Positions 19,944 through 34,262 are shown, counted from the first letter of the stretch. The stretch: 47,239 nucleotides of DNA from Zygnema cylindricum (GCA_037447655.1 JBBHKE010002036.1:1-47239); one strand, 5' to 3'. Notes: generated from the sequence alone by a model not told the origin. Made by a program: numbers and translations.

Positions 19944-22900
19944 TTAACTAACTTGTTGGGTCAAATTTGGATCCACTGGTGGTATAATCTCCTGTTGTTC
20001 CACTTGATCAGGTACAACTTCAGGAGCAGTAATCTCTGGATCAGCTTGTTCAGGTTGAACCTCCTTCAACTCCGGATTTGAAACCTCCGTTTCTAAACCG
20101 ATAACCTGTCAAGAGGGAGAGGGCGATCGAGAGGGAGGGAGGGGGAGAGGGAGGCGAAAGGAAGAGGAAGAGGAAGAAGAAGAAGAGGACGACGAGGAAG
20201 AGGAATAAGAAAAAGAATACAAGCAATAAATAAATAATCGACTATCACTTGTGTGACAAAAAGGTGAAGTAACTTTCAAAAAGAAAAACAGCTTATGACA
20301 CCACCCTTATTTCTAATCCCCGTGTTCAAAAATAAATCAGATGGCCTTATAGTGTTGGAATGGTGCGGCCGAATGGCAGGTAACAAGAATGAAAGATAGA
20401 GCCTTGAGTGGACACTTGGCGTTCACTAATTTGACTTAATAATTATTTGGATATGTTTTGTAATGATGTGAATGAGCAGGCCCCAAAATGGGAATCAACA
20501 AGAGTATGGTCCGTACCATTTACAATGGACCATGTTACATAACCCTGGCCAGCTTCGCTAGAGTCATAAAGCAGAGAAAAGTACAAAGAGGGTCATAAAC
20601 CAAAGGAATCAAAGGAGAAGACTTACCCCACGTTCGAGGCTCTCCTCAAGGCCTACCATGTTGTCTTCTTCTCTTGGTGCCTGGATTATGATCTGCCATG
20701 ATACATTTCCACCTCAAACCACAGTATCAGGAATAGTTCCCAAACATAGAAAAAGCTCTACCAACTCTATTGGAAAAACAACCCAGGTTCCAAACTTTCA
20801 ACCAAAGAATCGTCTACAAGAACCTTGCCAGTCGATATTGCTCATGCACAAAACATCAAACATAGCAACAGTTTTTTTCCCCAACATTTTTAATTCAGAA
20901 ACAAGCAGCTAAATTCAGTACACTAACTGTACAAAGAACTGACACTCATCCGACTAACCGACATTGACTTAGCTAGCTCGGCGTAGTTAGCTTGGCTAGC
21001 TTAAGATTCCAGTTGAACTCGAAACTGCTAATGTAGAGTTTTCAGAGTTTCTTAATGTTTAAGGCCTTTAATTTTTTAAGGTTACCTGTTGTTGATGAAG
21101 CATGTGTGGTTGCTGAGGCATAACTGGGCCTGGGCTTTTTGTGAGATCCCTCAATATACCCTGAAATGAGACCAAACAAAGATAAAAAAAACAGGGTTGA
21201 AGATCAAATGAGCAGTATGCTGCAATGCGTGGAAAATCAGAAAACTTAACAACCATGTATCGCTGTCACAAAAAAAAAAACCTTTGAATGACCTGCATAT
21301 AAACTAAATAAATCACCAACCATTTTTTCATAAACAAAGGGAAAGCGACCGATGGTGTGGTTTCCAAACTGATTTGATTGGTTGCAGAACCTAATCAAAA
21401 GATCTTGCTCTATAATAATGTTTACCTATGTGATTAATCCAATCCTGTTTATACATAGGATTTTTGCATACCTCAAACCACCATGTAACACCATGTAATA
21501 CATAAACTGCTGTCACAACCAATTTTTTTTGAATAATCTGCAAAGATAAAAAATAGAAAAGGATTTGCAAGTACCTTATTTGCCCACATAAGACCACAAG
21601 CATTGCATAAACTACGAGGGCCCTGTGGCCCACGCCTCATCATAGGCGTAGATCTCTCTCCAGTTCCACAATGTACACATCTGCAAAAGAAGTAAAGAAC
21701 TCGGATTACAACCAGTAGGTGAAAATAAAAAAACACAAGCAACAAAAAAGAAAACTAGAGAATCTCCACAATTAATTTGCTAATATTGGCAGTCCAGATA
21801 AAAACAAAATTGAAAACAAATGATGGTCATAGCATCTTCATCTCCGCCTCACACAAAAACAGTAGCTATGTCCCACTTCAAGAAACTACAGATGTTCATA
21901 TTCAGGTATAACAATAACAACAATAACAACAATAACAACAATAACAACAATAACAACAATAACAACAATAAAAAGAATAACAACAATAAAAAGAATAACA
22001 ACAATATTAACAACAACATTATTACCAATAGTAATAACAATATATGCCCCACTTCAAGAAACTACAGATGTTCATATTCAGGTATAACAGTAACAACAAT
22101 AATAAAATATTCACAACAACATTAATACCAATAGTAATAACAATATAGCGATAATAATAACAACAATCTTGTATGATAGCAACAATAACAGGATTAACTT
22201 ACATCGCCTCTGGTGTATTGGGGTTAACAGCTGCGCCATCCCCGGAACTTGCTTGTCCTGTTCCATTGAAATTTCCACTGTTGTCTTCACCTGCAGGTCT
22301 TGATGGGGCAAACTGCCCACGTTTCCTTTGCATTCTGGATATAGAAACACACCAATAAAGCTAACTTACATATCTCTTTTGCACAAAACAAGTTTTTGAA
22401 AATGGTTAAGAAATTCCATTTCTACAATCAGAAATCTAAAAAAACAACTGATAGCCACCAAAACCTAGAAGAAGGAATCTCTGAACTTAGCAGGTCCACA
22501 AAGCTTGGAAAAAGACTTCCTAAAAAGAACTAGAAAGAGTTTTATCTGCGCCTACGATCACAAAGTAGGAAAAGTGAAACATATACAAACAAGATTCAGA
22601 AAAGACAAGGTCAAAGCCCTAGCATTTAACTATTATCAATTTCCTGCCATTACTTTAACCCATTGAAGATGACCTGCTGAATGACCTAAAAATTGACATT
22701 AGATTAGTAAAGTTCTAAACAAATACCTTGGTTCAACTCGCTTTCTACTTCAAAATTTGCAATTGTAAATGATACAGACACTATTACTGGGATTACTAAC
22801 CAGTAACCCACGCACTTGAACAGATAATTATATGGATTGTACAAGTTTCTGTACAAGTACTCTAATTATTGGCCAATAGCGCCAGATATATCGTACGTAT

Positions 22901-24776
22901 GTTACCCTTTTACAAGCAGGAACACCTACAACCAGAAGCAAGGCTTTCCAGTTCAGTTTTTGTTAAACACTGGCTCACCTTTGAGCAACCTCCTTCCGGA
23001 CACTGTAACGAATCTTTTTATCATAGCATCGTTCTTTCCTTTTTTCACGGAATCTTGTTAAGGATGCAAGGCGCTGTGGCAAGTTCATTCGGGCAGGTAG
23101 CTCGTTGTGAAACTGCAAAAAACATAGCCAGCAGAGCCGGGGGGGAGGGGAGGAACAAAGTGAGCTGTTAAACTAGCCCAAAGCCAATATTTGGCTAGGT
23201 TGAGCAAGACACTTGAAAGCAGTTCCAGATAAACCTGCTACAATTAAGGCCACTTCAAATTCTAAAAACATAAAATTCTAAGAAACATTCTGTCAGTAAA
23301 ATTCATGGAACTTAATGCATTCAGAAACAGACAAAGAGGTCCTATTTTTTTGAAATGTACACCATTCACAGGTCATATGATACCAAATGATAAAAAGATC
23401 CCACAACACATTTGTTTTCATAATCCTAAGGTGCAAAAATAATGGGAAACACTTTGGTGGTTTCCCCATACAGTAGGTTTATCACACTCAAAAAAACCAT
23501 ATGATAAGCATATAGTATAGGATCACCACATACAGAGATCCCAATTGTTACGCAAACTATGATTATTTTGAGCAAGCAGTCCACTATTACTAATGAACCA
23601 CAGACAGCTTTGTATGCATCAAGACAATAGGTCAAATGTGCAAAAACAATCGAACCGCACTACTATACACATATTGCACCTTGGTTCTGGGCTCGATAAG
23701 AGCAGTAAGGGCTAACAAGCTATAACATTTCCAATTGTTCTCACACATTTGAACTACAATCAAGAAGAAAAAAGCTGGATAACTGTCCATCACTATTATA
23801 GTTAATCAAATACGAGTGAGTGAAAATCATAAACCAGTGTTAATAAGATTTTAATAACTGTGTGGCCCATAATGAGCTACATGGCAAAACATGATTCAAT
23901 GTAGTTCATTCCAAAGAAGTTTTAACGCTAATATTCCATTAACTCTTTGCTAACTAAGTCTAATGGCGATGGGAGGTGTACCTTATTGTATTGGTCCTTG
24001 TAAACTCCCGGAGATGTACTTCCACCGGCCATGCCCGCTGGAATCTCTCTTCCACCAAGAACAAGGAGCACAGCTTGTACCTGAAAAACAGCATTAGGGC
24101 CAATTACAACAAGATAATCATAAGAGGACTCCAAACACCGACCAGGGCATCTTCACATGTAAACCTAAATGCAAAAAGTGAAGAAATAAGAGGGCACTGT
24201 CTGATACTAAAGCAGAGAGAAATGCTGTTATTACCAAAACAAAAGGTACCTTTCCTGGCGGTAAAAAACAAAAAAGTACCATACCTTTTCTGGTGGTACT
24301 GTGTCGAACACATAGACTTCTCCTTGGTAAGACAAGGTGAGTTGTGTTGCCCCTAACGCACGCCCTCCACCTTCCACCAAATGGCTGTCATCTCTGTTTC
24401 CATCCTCGTCATCCATGTCTTCGTCTCCACCAACATCGTCTCCATCCACGTCACCCCCTTCTCCGTGGTCCATTGAGTGACCATGTCCATGTCCGTCTGG
24501 ATGCATTTGTCCGTGATGAGCATGTTGATGTACATGTGCATGAGGGTGCGCGTGTAAATTATGCGTATTATGTGTATGCTCATGACCATGGGCGTGATGA
24601 GCATGTACGTGGACCAATGAGTTGTGTTGCATGTCGTGACCAGGGTCACCGGTGTGGTCGTCTGTCACATGCCGGTGGACAGCCTGCCTGTCGGCTTCTG
24701 CCTGAGCCATGGCTTGAACATGTGCATGATGAGCATGGACAAGCTGAGCCTGGACTTGAGGATCAGCTTCTGCCAT
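19944..24776 (-). CDS. ZML-type transcription factor: TIFY, CCT and GATA zinc finger domains
   Basis: Nuclear DNA-binding protein of the plant ZML (TIFY group I) family. Seven coding exons join in frame with GT-AG introns: 24776-24285, 24080-23982, 23112-22979, 22334-22203, 21680-21575, 21160-21086, 20105-19944. They predict 399 aa. TIFY (TLSYQGEV, about 147-180) normally mediates protein contacts. CCT follows at about 211-250 ([15 protein letters not shown]...RKEVAQRM). The GATA finger is C-X2-C-X20-C-X2-C, with cysteines at 287, 290, 311 and 314. The first about 107 residues are extraordinarily histidine-rich, followed by an acidic run. An acceptor-like site at 24918 suggests a 5' UTR intron. 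All hallmark residues are intact; Arabidopsis ZML1/ZML2 are the named relatives. Confidence 0.93.
20109..20215. repeat. Polypurine/polypyrimidine tract at the 3' end of ZML intron 6
   Basis: About 105 bp of almost pure purine on the plus strand, hence C/T on the transcribed strand, immediately before the exon 7 acceptor at 20106. It acts in effect as a very long polypyrimidine tract. Confidence 0.8.
21869..22165. repeat. AAC/AAT microsatellite with flanking 43-bp direct repeats in ZML intron 4
   Basis: A run of AACAACAAT units (about 21908-22030) lies between two near-identical copies of a sequence containing CCCACTTCAAGAAACTACAG (21870 and 22048). The second copy is followed by a shorter AAC/AAT run. 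Local duplication by slippage or unequal exchange is likely. Confidence 0.85.
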
Positions 24777-27297
24777 TCTAAGAAGCTGGCCCTAAATTAG
24801 GATTTTCACCAGCAAGCAAACAATTCCGGTGAGTTCAGACAAGTATTGTAAAATTTCCGTTGAGTTTCGTCAAGTTCCGTCACTTTCCAGCTACACACTT
24901 TTTCACATAAAGACTACCTGCAAATAAAAAAGCAAAAAAAGGAAAGTCAGCAAATGCATAAGAAGAAGGTCAGAAGGGAACAGTGGTTTCGAAAGGATTT
25001 GAAGGTTACTGCGAAAAAGGTTTAAGATACAGATCATAATCACTCGCCCTAGGAACAAGTGAGATACAACTGTATGCTGTAACCCTAATTTGATATTACC
25101 AACATCATTCTTTCAAATTTATCAGGAACTCCATTAATACAACTCCCACGGAGCCCTCCGTAAAGTTAGAAGCGCACCTTTCGTATAGGTGACAAAAGGA
25201 AATAAAAGTTACTTCACTTGAGACAAAAACTCAAGAGCAAAATACTTTGACTTGTCTATGGGACGTATACCAGCCAGTTGCAAAAGGTCAACCATTCGGG
25301 GAGCTACGCCCTTCAGAGATATGATTGATTCTCTTAATAAAGAGTAGCCACATTTCAAACAAACAAGGAACATGAAGCCTCCTATAAATTGCTAAGTATA
25401 GAGAAGCCATGGCTAATATATTATTACTGCTGGCTTCAGACCACTGCTATTGACATCAAATATTCGACCAAAAGAATCGTCCTTTAGAAGATGATTAGAA
25501 GTAGGATATTGAAACTGGATATAACTTCTACTTCATACCATAGCCATACTTTCTGCAAACATGATCAATTAGAGAAACGACATGGAACCAACGGTTAGTG
25601 GTAGTGAGCAGCATACCCGGAGAGTCAGGATGCAGGCAGCCAGGAGCAGACGAAGATGGCATCTGAACGGACGTCCGCCCTCCATCTCCAAATCGTGCAG
25701 CTGCCAGGACTCCAAGGGAGTTGATCACACAACGGAACTGCAAAATGTCGCATGGAGAAGCGTGTTTGACTAGCAACAAAAAATCGATGATGCTCTCTGA
25801 CACTACTGGAACTATATCTCAACCGTTAATTTGTTATTTGACGGTCTCGATGCTGCTTCACATCTTCTGTCACGCGTCAAGACACGTACGAACATCTCAA
25901 ATTATGCAGCTACCGGGACTCCAAGGTGGTTGATCGCATAACGACAATGTTGATCATCACATGGAAATGCGTGTTTGGCTACCAGCAAGAAAATGTTGAT
26001 GCTCTCTGACACGACAAACATAGTTCTGATTCGCTCACCATTTTTGGACGGCCATTATGTTGTTTAATCTGATGCAGGATGATGTTATTTAATTGTTTTC
26101 CATCTCTTGTCACGTCTCATCGGTCATGACACGTTCGAACATCCTCCAATGCCAGGATTCCAGGCGTTTGATAACAAAACGGAACTGCGATTTACCGCAT
26201 AGAAATGAATGTTTGGCTTGATCGCACAGCGGGACTGTAGGTCCGCTGATAGAGAAGCGTGATCGACCAGTAACAAAAAGTCAAAAACATTGATGATGCA
26301 ATCGGACTCTACTACAATAAAATCTAAATCGTTCGTGCTATTTTTAGACGGTCAAGATATTGTTTCCTAGATTCTGTCACGCATCACAAGACGTTCCAAC
26401 TTCCAAACTTCCACTATCCTCCAAATCGTGCAGATGTCAGGAAACGGTTGATCAACTGTTCAACTGTTACAGAGAGTCGCCGCATGGAGAAAGCGTGTTT
26501 GTCTACCAAGGAAATCTTTCCATTCCGAAGATGCACACTTTCACAAGTCTGGGATGTAACCGCGCTAGAAATCAGGAGAATTCTGAAGAATCCTGAAGAA
26601 TCCTGAAAGATCTTGTGTCCAGCTTCTCTGAGGTCCCTTTTTGCCTTTGACATTATCTTTTTTGACTTTTCCAAGAGTTTTGCAAAGTACAATTGTACCC
26701 TTTTGAGTTTTGCAATTTGGACTGTGGTATCATCACCTCGTCATATTTCTCCAATAGTTTTGCATACAAACAATGAAAAACATTTTTTTTGCACTTTTGC
26801 AACGAACAGTGGCATAGAATCGCTCCACGTGGAATCATTGCAAGCTCTTGTATGGCTGGAATACATTTCTCTTTAATTCCATCAATTGAAAACATGAGAA
26901 AAGACTTTCATTTATTTCATTATGGCAAGCAAGACTAAAGTTACAGTTACTGAAAATTATGAAACATCACAAACTCTTCCTTGATTCACATTAACAAGAA
27001 ACTGTTACAATTGTACTTTGTTACTGAAATCTACTATTATTCAATACAATTTACACATTTATTACCTTAAAATTTCCTGGATCTAAACATATGCAGAACT
27101 AAGGAAGTGAAGAAACAATATTCCTGTTTCTTCCTAAACATATCTGCTTTTCACATCCACCTAATTAAACTCCTCACTTCCTCCCTCAAATATCCCTCTT
27201 ATTTTTTCAAGACCAAATATTATTTTCTCCCTCAGAAATACATCGCCCGTTTTAAAACTAGGCGAACAATTTCACAGGTAAAGAATAATTATGTCAT
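24777..27297. repeat. Intergenic region with a decayed tandem repeat (25684-26530)
   Basis: Between the ZML start and the ABCG stop. About four diverged units of roughly 210-270 bp recur near 25684, 25893, 26141 and 26416. Shared words include CAAATCGTGCAG, CCGCATGGAGAA, AAGCGTGTTTG, GATGCTCTCTGACAC and TCTGTCACGC. They show no coding sequence. The part nearest 24776 holds the ZML leader and promoter. The part nearest 27297 should hold the ABCG 3' UTR, with AATAAA on the minus strand at about 26917-26912 and 27063-27058. Confidence 0.6.
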
Positions 27298-30200
27298 TTA
27301 ACGTTTTTGGAAATTTAAATACTTAATACCGGCAGCGTATACTACCCAAAAAAGAACATCAAATCCTATTAACACCGCCGCAACAACTCCCAACAAATTA
27401 TGGTGAAATCCAAAATAATCGGAAATAAAATCCTCCACTTTCACTGATTGCCCGTCCAAAGTGGTAAAAGAAGATTTCACGTCTCCCAGTTGAGAAGTAA
27501 TGAGACCATAAAGAGTCCAAGCCACGGGGCTGAGCCAGTAGTACCATACCCACCAACCCGGTATTTGCTGCAAAACAGTCCAAACAGAATAGTCCAAACT
27601 AAACACAGATCAGTTAAAAGATTTAACAAAGTAATTGTGATTTGCTTATTGGAAATCTGTTAAGCCCTTCTATTTGTAAGTAGGCAAATAATTCGAAAAG
27701 TAATAAGGGCTTAAAACAGGAAAAGCCAGTACTATGTTCTTAAAACTGAGTAGTAATGACAATCTTAATACATATCAAAGTAAATTTTCACAAGGAACCT
27801 TAACTATTTGCTACACTAGATCTAGTTGTGGCTTATATCGGTTTTTTTGAATCCAAGTCAGTGTGTTTTCAAGTTTTCTTCTACAGAAGTATTTAGTCTG
27901 TCAAACCAGTAAGGAAACTCAGGCTAAAGAGATGTCTGCATTTCTTTTCTCAAGCAAGATACTCCCATTTGGCAGGCTAAAAAAGAGAGATAACAATCAG
28001 TCAATTGTCAACAAACATTTTTTTCTATATGATCTTGTTTTCAGGTGCTTAGTTAAAAGTCAATTCAGCAAGGAGAAGAGGAGTGTGGAGGAGGAGAGCT
28101 AGGAGGGTAGCTGGACCGTACCGGACGAGGAATGAGGAAACCGGAGAAGAGATTCCAAATGGAGTAAAAGGCGGAGGAAATGACAGCAGCCAAGTTCTGA
28201 TTGGGCGTAATAGAAACCGTCATCATTCCGTAAAAGGTGAAGTACATGAAGGTGAGGTACATAAAAAGAGTATACCAGAAAAACTTTGCAGCTGTCCACT
28301 CGAATTGAATCATGGCATATGTGATGAGAGCATATACCACTGTTTGGAGAAGGACATAGGGGAGTTCAATAATTCCCTGTATATTTTCCACAAATTCAAA
28401 ATGAAATCAGAGGCATACAATACCTTTCAAGCAAAAAGTATATGACATGAATGCAACTAATTTCCAACTGATTAAAACACTCTCCAGTAGAACATTGCTT
28501 CTCGGAATAACAGCAGAACGTGAACTATTATTGATTGGGCTAAAAGCAATATATGCTTAATAGTATAGCATGAAACTGTCAAATGTTTTGTACAGATTTA
28601 AACAGTTTTACTGGAAAAGAATGGTTGCTTTACCTGTGCTATGGCATACGGCAGAGGAGAGTACATTCCAGCTGCCCTTTCTCTGTAGAAAACTGTCCGT
28701 TCAACAGAAATTACTGGCTGAACTGTTGATGAATTATTTACACCGATGAACAAAACAGCAGCATAAAGCGCACCCATGACATTAAAGATTTCTTGGTAGG
28801 CAGATCTGCAAAAACAATGAGTTTACCAAGCTCACTTAGTTTTTAACTCCCGCAACATCCTGAAAGCACATTAAAAATGTTTCCATAATGTTTCGTCATT
28901 ATGAACGACCTTCTTTCCTCGTATTGTCATTATTTAACAGCCTTCTTTTACTTTGACCTCAGATCCATTCACAACTCTCAAAATGCTTGTAGGAAATTTA
29001 GAGCTGGAAGTCTCCAATTTTCTGCTCTCTCCCCACCTTTTCTTTCCGAAGCCCCAAAAGATAGTACCAAATATGAGCGCACAGATTTGTGTGAAAAAGA
29101 AGTTGATCGCTTTATATTGAGGTGTCCTCCAGTATGTCCAGTGGTTCTTCCATAAACATATAAGGACCTGAGATGGGAAGCTTTGCGAGTAAACCGTTGA
29201 GAAAGAAAGATCCCCTTGACCAGCTGAGGGTTTGCTAAGTTCCATTATCAATTCGTCCTGTTGCCTGTAAAACAAATAACATTATTTGTTGCCCATTAGT
29301 TTAATCATCCGCTTTCTTTTGCCAACCTTAATTTTTATGTAAACAACTTTAACATACGTTTTCTCTAGATTTTTTTACCTTTCTCATTGACATAGCTAGC
29401 TCCAACTTTCTGCCTTGATTTAAGCAACAACGGATGGAAAAGAAAATCATAAGATCAGTATAACCTGTGTGGCCTGAACCTATCCTCTCTACCCCCTCAT
29501 CCCGAAGTTTGTGTCAACAACTTCTAATAAAGGCATCAATCAGAAAGTTAAACGAAAAGCATCATAGCAAATTAAATTAAATTCATTCACTCAGTTCCTG
29601 TGTCTCTTCGTCCCAAAGATTGTGCGTACAACAAGTTAAGAACTAACGAACTCCAATAAAGTCACCAGTCAGAAAGTCGAACAAAGGTATCATAGCCTCC
29701 CCCCCTCCCTTTCCCTCTCCTTCCCTCTCCTTCCCTCTACTCACTTGTACAGCTCAGACTTCTGAAAGATGTCGGCAAAATCAACTCCAATTCTCTGTTC
29801 ATTTGCTGGTGTGGTAATCTCCAGCATCCACGTGGCAGGATTATACCCGTCCTTGATTTTTGGCACACCCTCGATAGCCTGGAAAAATACGCAAATATAT
29901 CCATTTCCAAAGGTCATTCATTTTGCTTTTCTCCAGTAATGCAAATTCACCATTGATGCATTTACGGTGAAAAAAAAGAATGACCATTCCAGAACTTTTA
30001 CAAATGTCTCATAAATTTCCTCTTTTGACTTACCTGGAAATAGTCAACAAGGATAGACGAGCGAGGTCCTAGGGGACCTTGGTAGATCACTTGACCACCA
30101 CGCTTCATAAGGAGTAGCTGCAACAAAAAGAAATAGGAACCCATGAAATCTTTTAATTTCAAATGACAAACTTGACAATGTCTATCTCATATCTGATTAA

Positions 30201-33200
30201 ATCCATGTCCATTTCTGGTGCATATGCCAATCACTGAAATCGAAAGCGAACCAAAAACTCAAAATTACAAAAGACATTATACAATTTGTTGCACAATGCA
30301 TATGACAGGGTAATTACACGAAAATTATTTTCTCTCCATGCTGAAGGTAAATTGCACAATTTTGTGGGTAACCATATATACAGTGACTCGAAAAACTGTA
30401 CGAATTGTTTGATTTACCCTCAAAACAACATCGTGTAATGAACTCTATGGGAGTTTTCTCAATTACTTCGTCAAAACCTTCGTGTCAATACTCAGTTGAT
30501 GAAAGGTATATACAACCAACAAAAACTACAAAAAGACAATATACTCTTCCCAAATTTACACGGTGCATGTGAGAGTGTTATAGGTTACTCACTTCGTCAA
30601 AAGCTTCAAAAATGTCAATACTCGGTTGATGAATGGTACACACAACCGTCCTGCCAGTGTCAACAGTATTTCTCACTGTCCTCATAACAATGGCGGCGGC
30701 TCGAGCATCGAGTCCGGAAGTTGGTTCGTCCATAAAAATAATCGATGGATTTGCAACAAGTTCCACAGCAATTGTGAGACGTTTCCGTTGTTCCGTGGAC
30801 AATCCAGACATTCCGGGCAATCCTACAAGTGCATTTCGTAATGGAGAAAGTTCCACAAGGTCCATTACCTCTTCAACGAACATCTGTAGTATCACAAGGA
30901 ATTTAAAAAGGATTATGTTAGTGTTGTGTGTAGAAAAAAGCATGTAACACAATGAGTGCAATTTTGTAGTAGAGTAAGTTGACGAAATTTGTTACCTCTT
31001 CAACAAACATCTGGTATGTAAGGAGGATCTATGTCAGTGTGTGAATATAGAAAAAAACCCATATCGCAGATAGCAGTAGTCAACTGACACGTTTAGAATC
31101 CCACTCTCGAAAGTATGTTTAAGAATAACATTACTCAAGATCATCTAGAATCTTTGAATTAACCATAGTAAAAGAAATTCCCCGTCAAATGAAAGCAATA
31201 ACATACACACATGTATCCATCTATCACGGCATTAAACAGAAACACAAGGTTTGTTACGAATTCTTACCTTGCGAGTGTCAGCGCTGACATCACCGGATAG
31301 TCGAAGCCATGCTGAAAAAATCAGGGACTCATAAACTGTCACATTTGGAGAATGAATGTCAGTTTGTTCACAATAACCGGCCACACGTGCAAATGTTTCC
31401 TGGTTTTTTGGATATCCAGAGACGCGAATATCGCCTTCAATATACCCTCCAGTTTTACGACCGGCGAGAACATCCATTAAAGTGGTTTTTCCAGCTCCTG
31501 AGACACCCACAAGGGCAGTTAAAACTCCTGGACAAAAAGATCCTGAAACATTTCGGAGAAGTTGTAGTCGATCTTCTGTAGCTCCCTGGGATTTCATCTC
31601 CTGAAGAAAAATAAAAACAACGTATCATTGTGTAAGAGCAATCATAGCTATGTCCATGAAAAGAATTACCGTCTTTCTCTTCGGAAAAAAATTAAGGAAG
31701 AAAACATATCATAGCGTAAGGACAATAGTAGCTATGGGGCTTTGGGGCTGGGCTATGTCCATGAGAAAATTGCCTCCCTTTCTTGGTTTTAAGAAAAAAG
31801 AATCTCATTGTCAGAGAACAATAGTAACGATGTCCAAAAAAAGAATTAAATTACCCTTCCTTTCTTCGTTCTAACATTATCACGAATAGAAGTCAAACCA
31901 CAAATTCTCAAAAAGCAGCAAAAAGACAAAAACAAGGACAGACAAAACGACAGAATCAAAACGACAAAATAGAAAGAGCATCTTACTTGTGGCATGTCAA
32001 CGTAATAATTGACATGATGAAAAGACAAAGAAAGTGGCTTAAAAGGCAAAATCATGCCCTTTTGAGCCCCACTTGTTTTTCCATCACCATTTTCCATCCC
32101 ACTTTCAGATAATTCAAGTTCCCCATTTGGTACATCTGTGGTTTTTCCGGTTGCCCTTTTACTTCGAGATGCATTTCCGTCTCCCAAAGAGTTACTCTTT
32201 CCGGGTTTAGTGTGGACATTTTCTCTTTCTGTTAATAGAGGGGAAAGTTCTCCGGTACAATTAGCGTTTTTCTCGGCAATGGCTTCCTCTGATAAAATGA
32301 CTTGAGCTTTTCCCAATGCTGAAAAAAGGGGAAAAAAAAACACTTGGACAGGGAAATATTTCAGAATTTGTTTTTTTTTGTTTGTTTTACAGTCTCTAAA
32401 ATACATAGCGACTGAGGATAGCATGAAGCACTAGAGATTGCATTGAGACAAAGTTGAACAGAGAGAGTTGGATGTATTTGTCCACATGTGTGTTTTTATT
32501 CCTATGGTAGACATGTTATTTCTTGACGAATGGACAAACAATCATTACACTTATTTTCCATTTTGTCAGAGCTAACAAATAAGACCCTAACATTACATCC
32601 CTTGTCTTGACTCAACTAAATAATGCGTTCAAACTTTGGACTTCTTTAATCATCGATGACCAAAAACATTATTGAAACCAAAAGCTCCATTCCACGAAAC
32701 ATGACAACATTCCATAAAAGATATCTGTAAAACAATTATAAATTACACAAATTACAAAAGACATGTTGACCTCCCCCTCCGAAACTTTTTCCAGTCTTCC
32801 ACACTACCAATTCTTTTTCTGGTCTTACAATAGTGCCACTTACGTTGAAGATACTGAAGTGCCAATGTAGCGAGAACGTTGAAAATAATGGAATACCCAA
32901 ATAAAACTCCAGTCCCAAGCCAATACCACCAATCTTCTGTTGGGATTCCTCGATTTTGGAGTACTTGATTTCCAAGTGTTGATGCACTTCCTAAGCCATC
33001 CGGAGGCTGCCCATTCAAAAAACAAAAGAAGGGCAGAATGAAATAATAATGAATACAAAAATACTTCATTCTGGAGAAAAAAGTGAAAAAGTGAAGGAAG
33101 TTATAAAAATATAAAAAGTGATAATTTCTAGAAATTATCAATCAATGTAAAGCAGCATATTGCTAGAAGTAAAGCAATACGCAAGTAATTATCTTTGGGA

Positions 33201-34262
33201 TTTAAAAGTAAACGGATGTTAATAAGGAGGATAATGGTGTTTTTACCTTGCTTTGCCATCGTTCTGCTGTAAATTCATTTACAGCAATGGCATTTTCTCC
33301 GTAAGCTAAGGGAGAAACCCAGTAACCCCATATCCACCATGGATGGATATCAGCTGCACAAAAAAAAAACCATAAAATCCTCATTAAGGACAATATTAAT
33401 AACCCACTAATAGGGCTACTAGACTGTCGTAAATTTTGAAGGGTAAATTTCTGTAATTACCTCGGAGAGCAAAAATTTAAACCAAAAAGTTAACACTTAT
33501 CCGTGTCACAGTTGCAGCTTATGTTAGAATTCTAGATACTAACGAAAACAAAAAAAGGTGATACAACAAAGACGTGCATTAACTTATTATTGTGAAAAAA
33601 AGATTTGATGTTTATTATTCTGGATGTTTGGGGCCAGTACCCTCTGAATCGTTTTATTGTTAATCCAAATCCCAAGCTAATAGTTTCTTCAATAACAGTT
33701 CACGGTGTATCATACAGAGTAAGGAAGGAGTAAACTTACGCTTTGCAACAATAAATCCTCCAAGAAGGAAGACCACAAGGAGAGAGAAGGAACCAAATGT
33801 GTTTGCAACAACCATACTTCGACCCAATGCACCGATAAATCGGAAAAGTCCAAGTGCCATTTGATGAACACTAAACATCAGTAGCAAATGCCGAAAAAAT
33901 CTGGTAAAAAGTAAAAAAAACATTCAATCCATAAGTTTCTGACTGTAAGTTTTTATCATTTTTTCAAAAATTCGATAAGACTAGAGAAAACGAGAAGGTA
34001 AAAACCCGGCCTGACTGAATTAAAACATAAAAAGAACGGAAAAACTCCTATCGGTGTTTATCAGAATTTCCACTCCAAACTCAAATAGAAAGTCAATGAA
34101 GTACACCATTTTAGGAAATGAGCGTACAAAAGGAGAGAGAGAGAGAGAAAGAGAGAAAGAGAGGGGGAGAGAGGGGGAGAGAGGGGGAGAGAGGGGGAGA
34201 GAGGGGGAGAGAGGGGAAGAGAGGGGGAGAGAGGGGGAGAGGGGGAGAGGGGGAGAGAGAGG

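Noticed and set aside
21820-22125. Asn-rich frame on plus and Leu-rich frame on minus
   Set aside because: Products of the AAC/AAT microsatellite in ZML intron 4.
24344-24781. 145-codon plus-strand frame
   Set aside because: Antisense shadow of the His-rich ZML exon 1.
31846-32424. Independent 192-codon minus-strand gene
   Set aside because: The central part is ABCG exon 14; the ends are intron sequence read through the splice sites.
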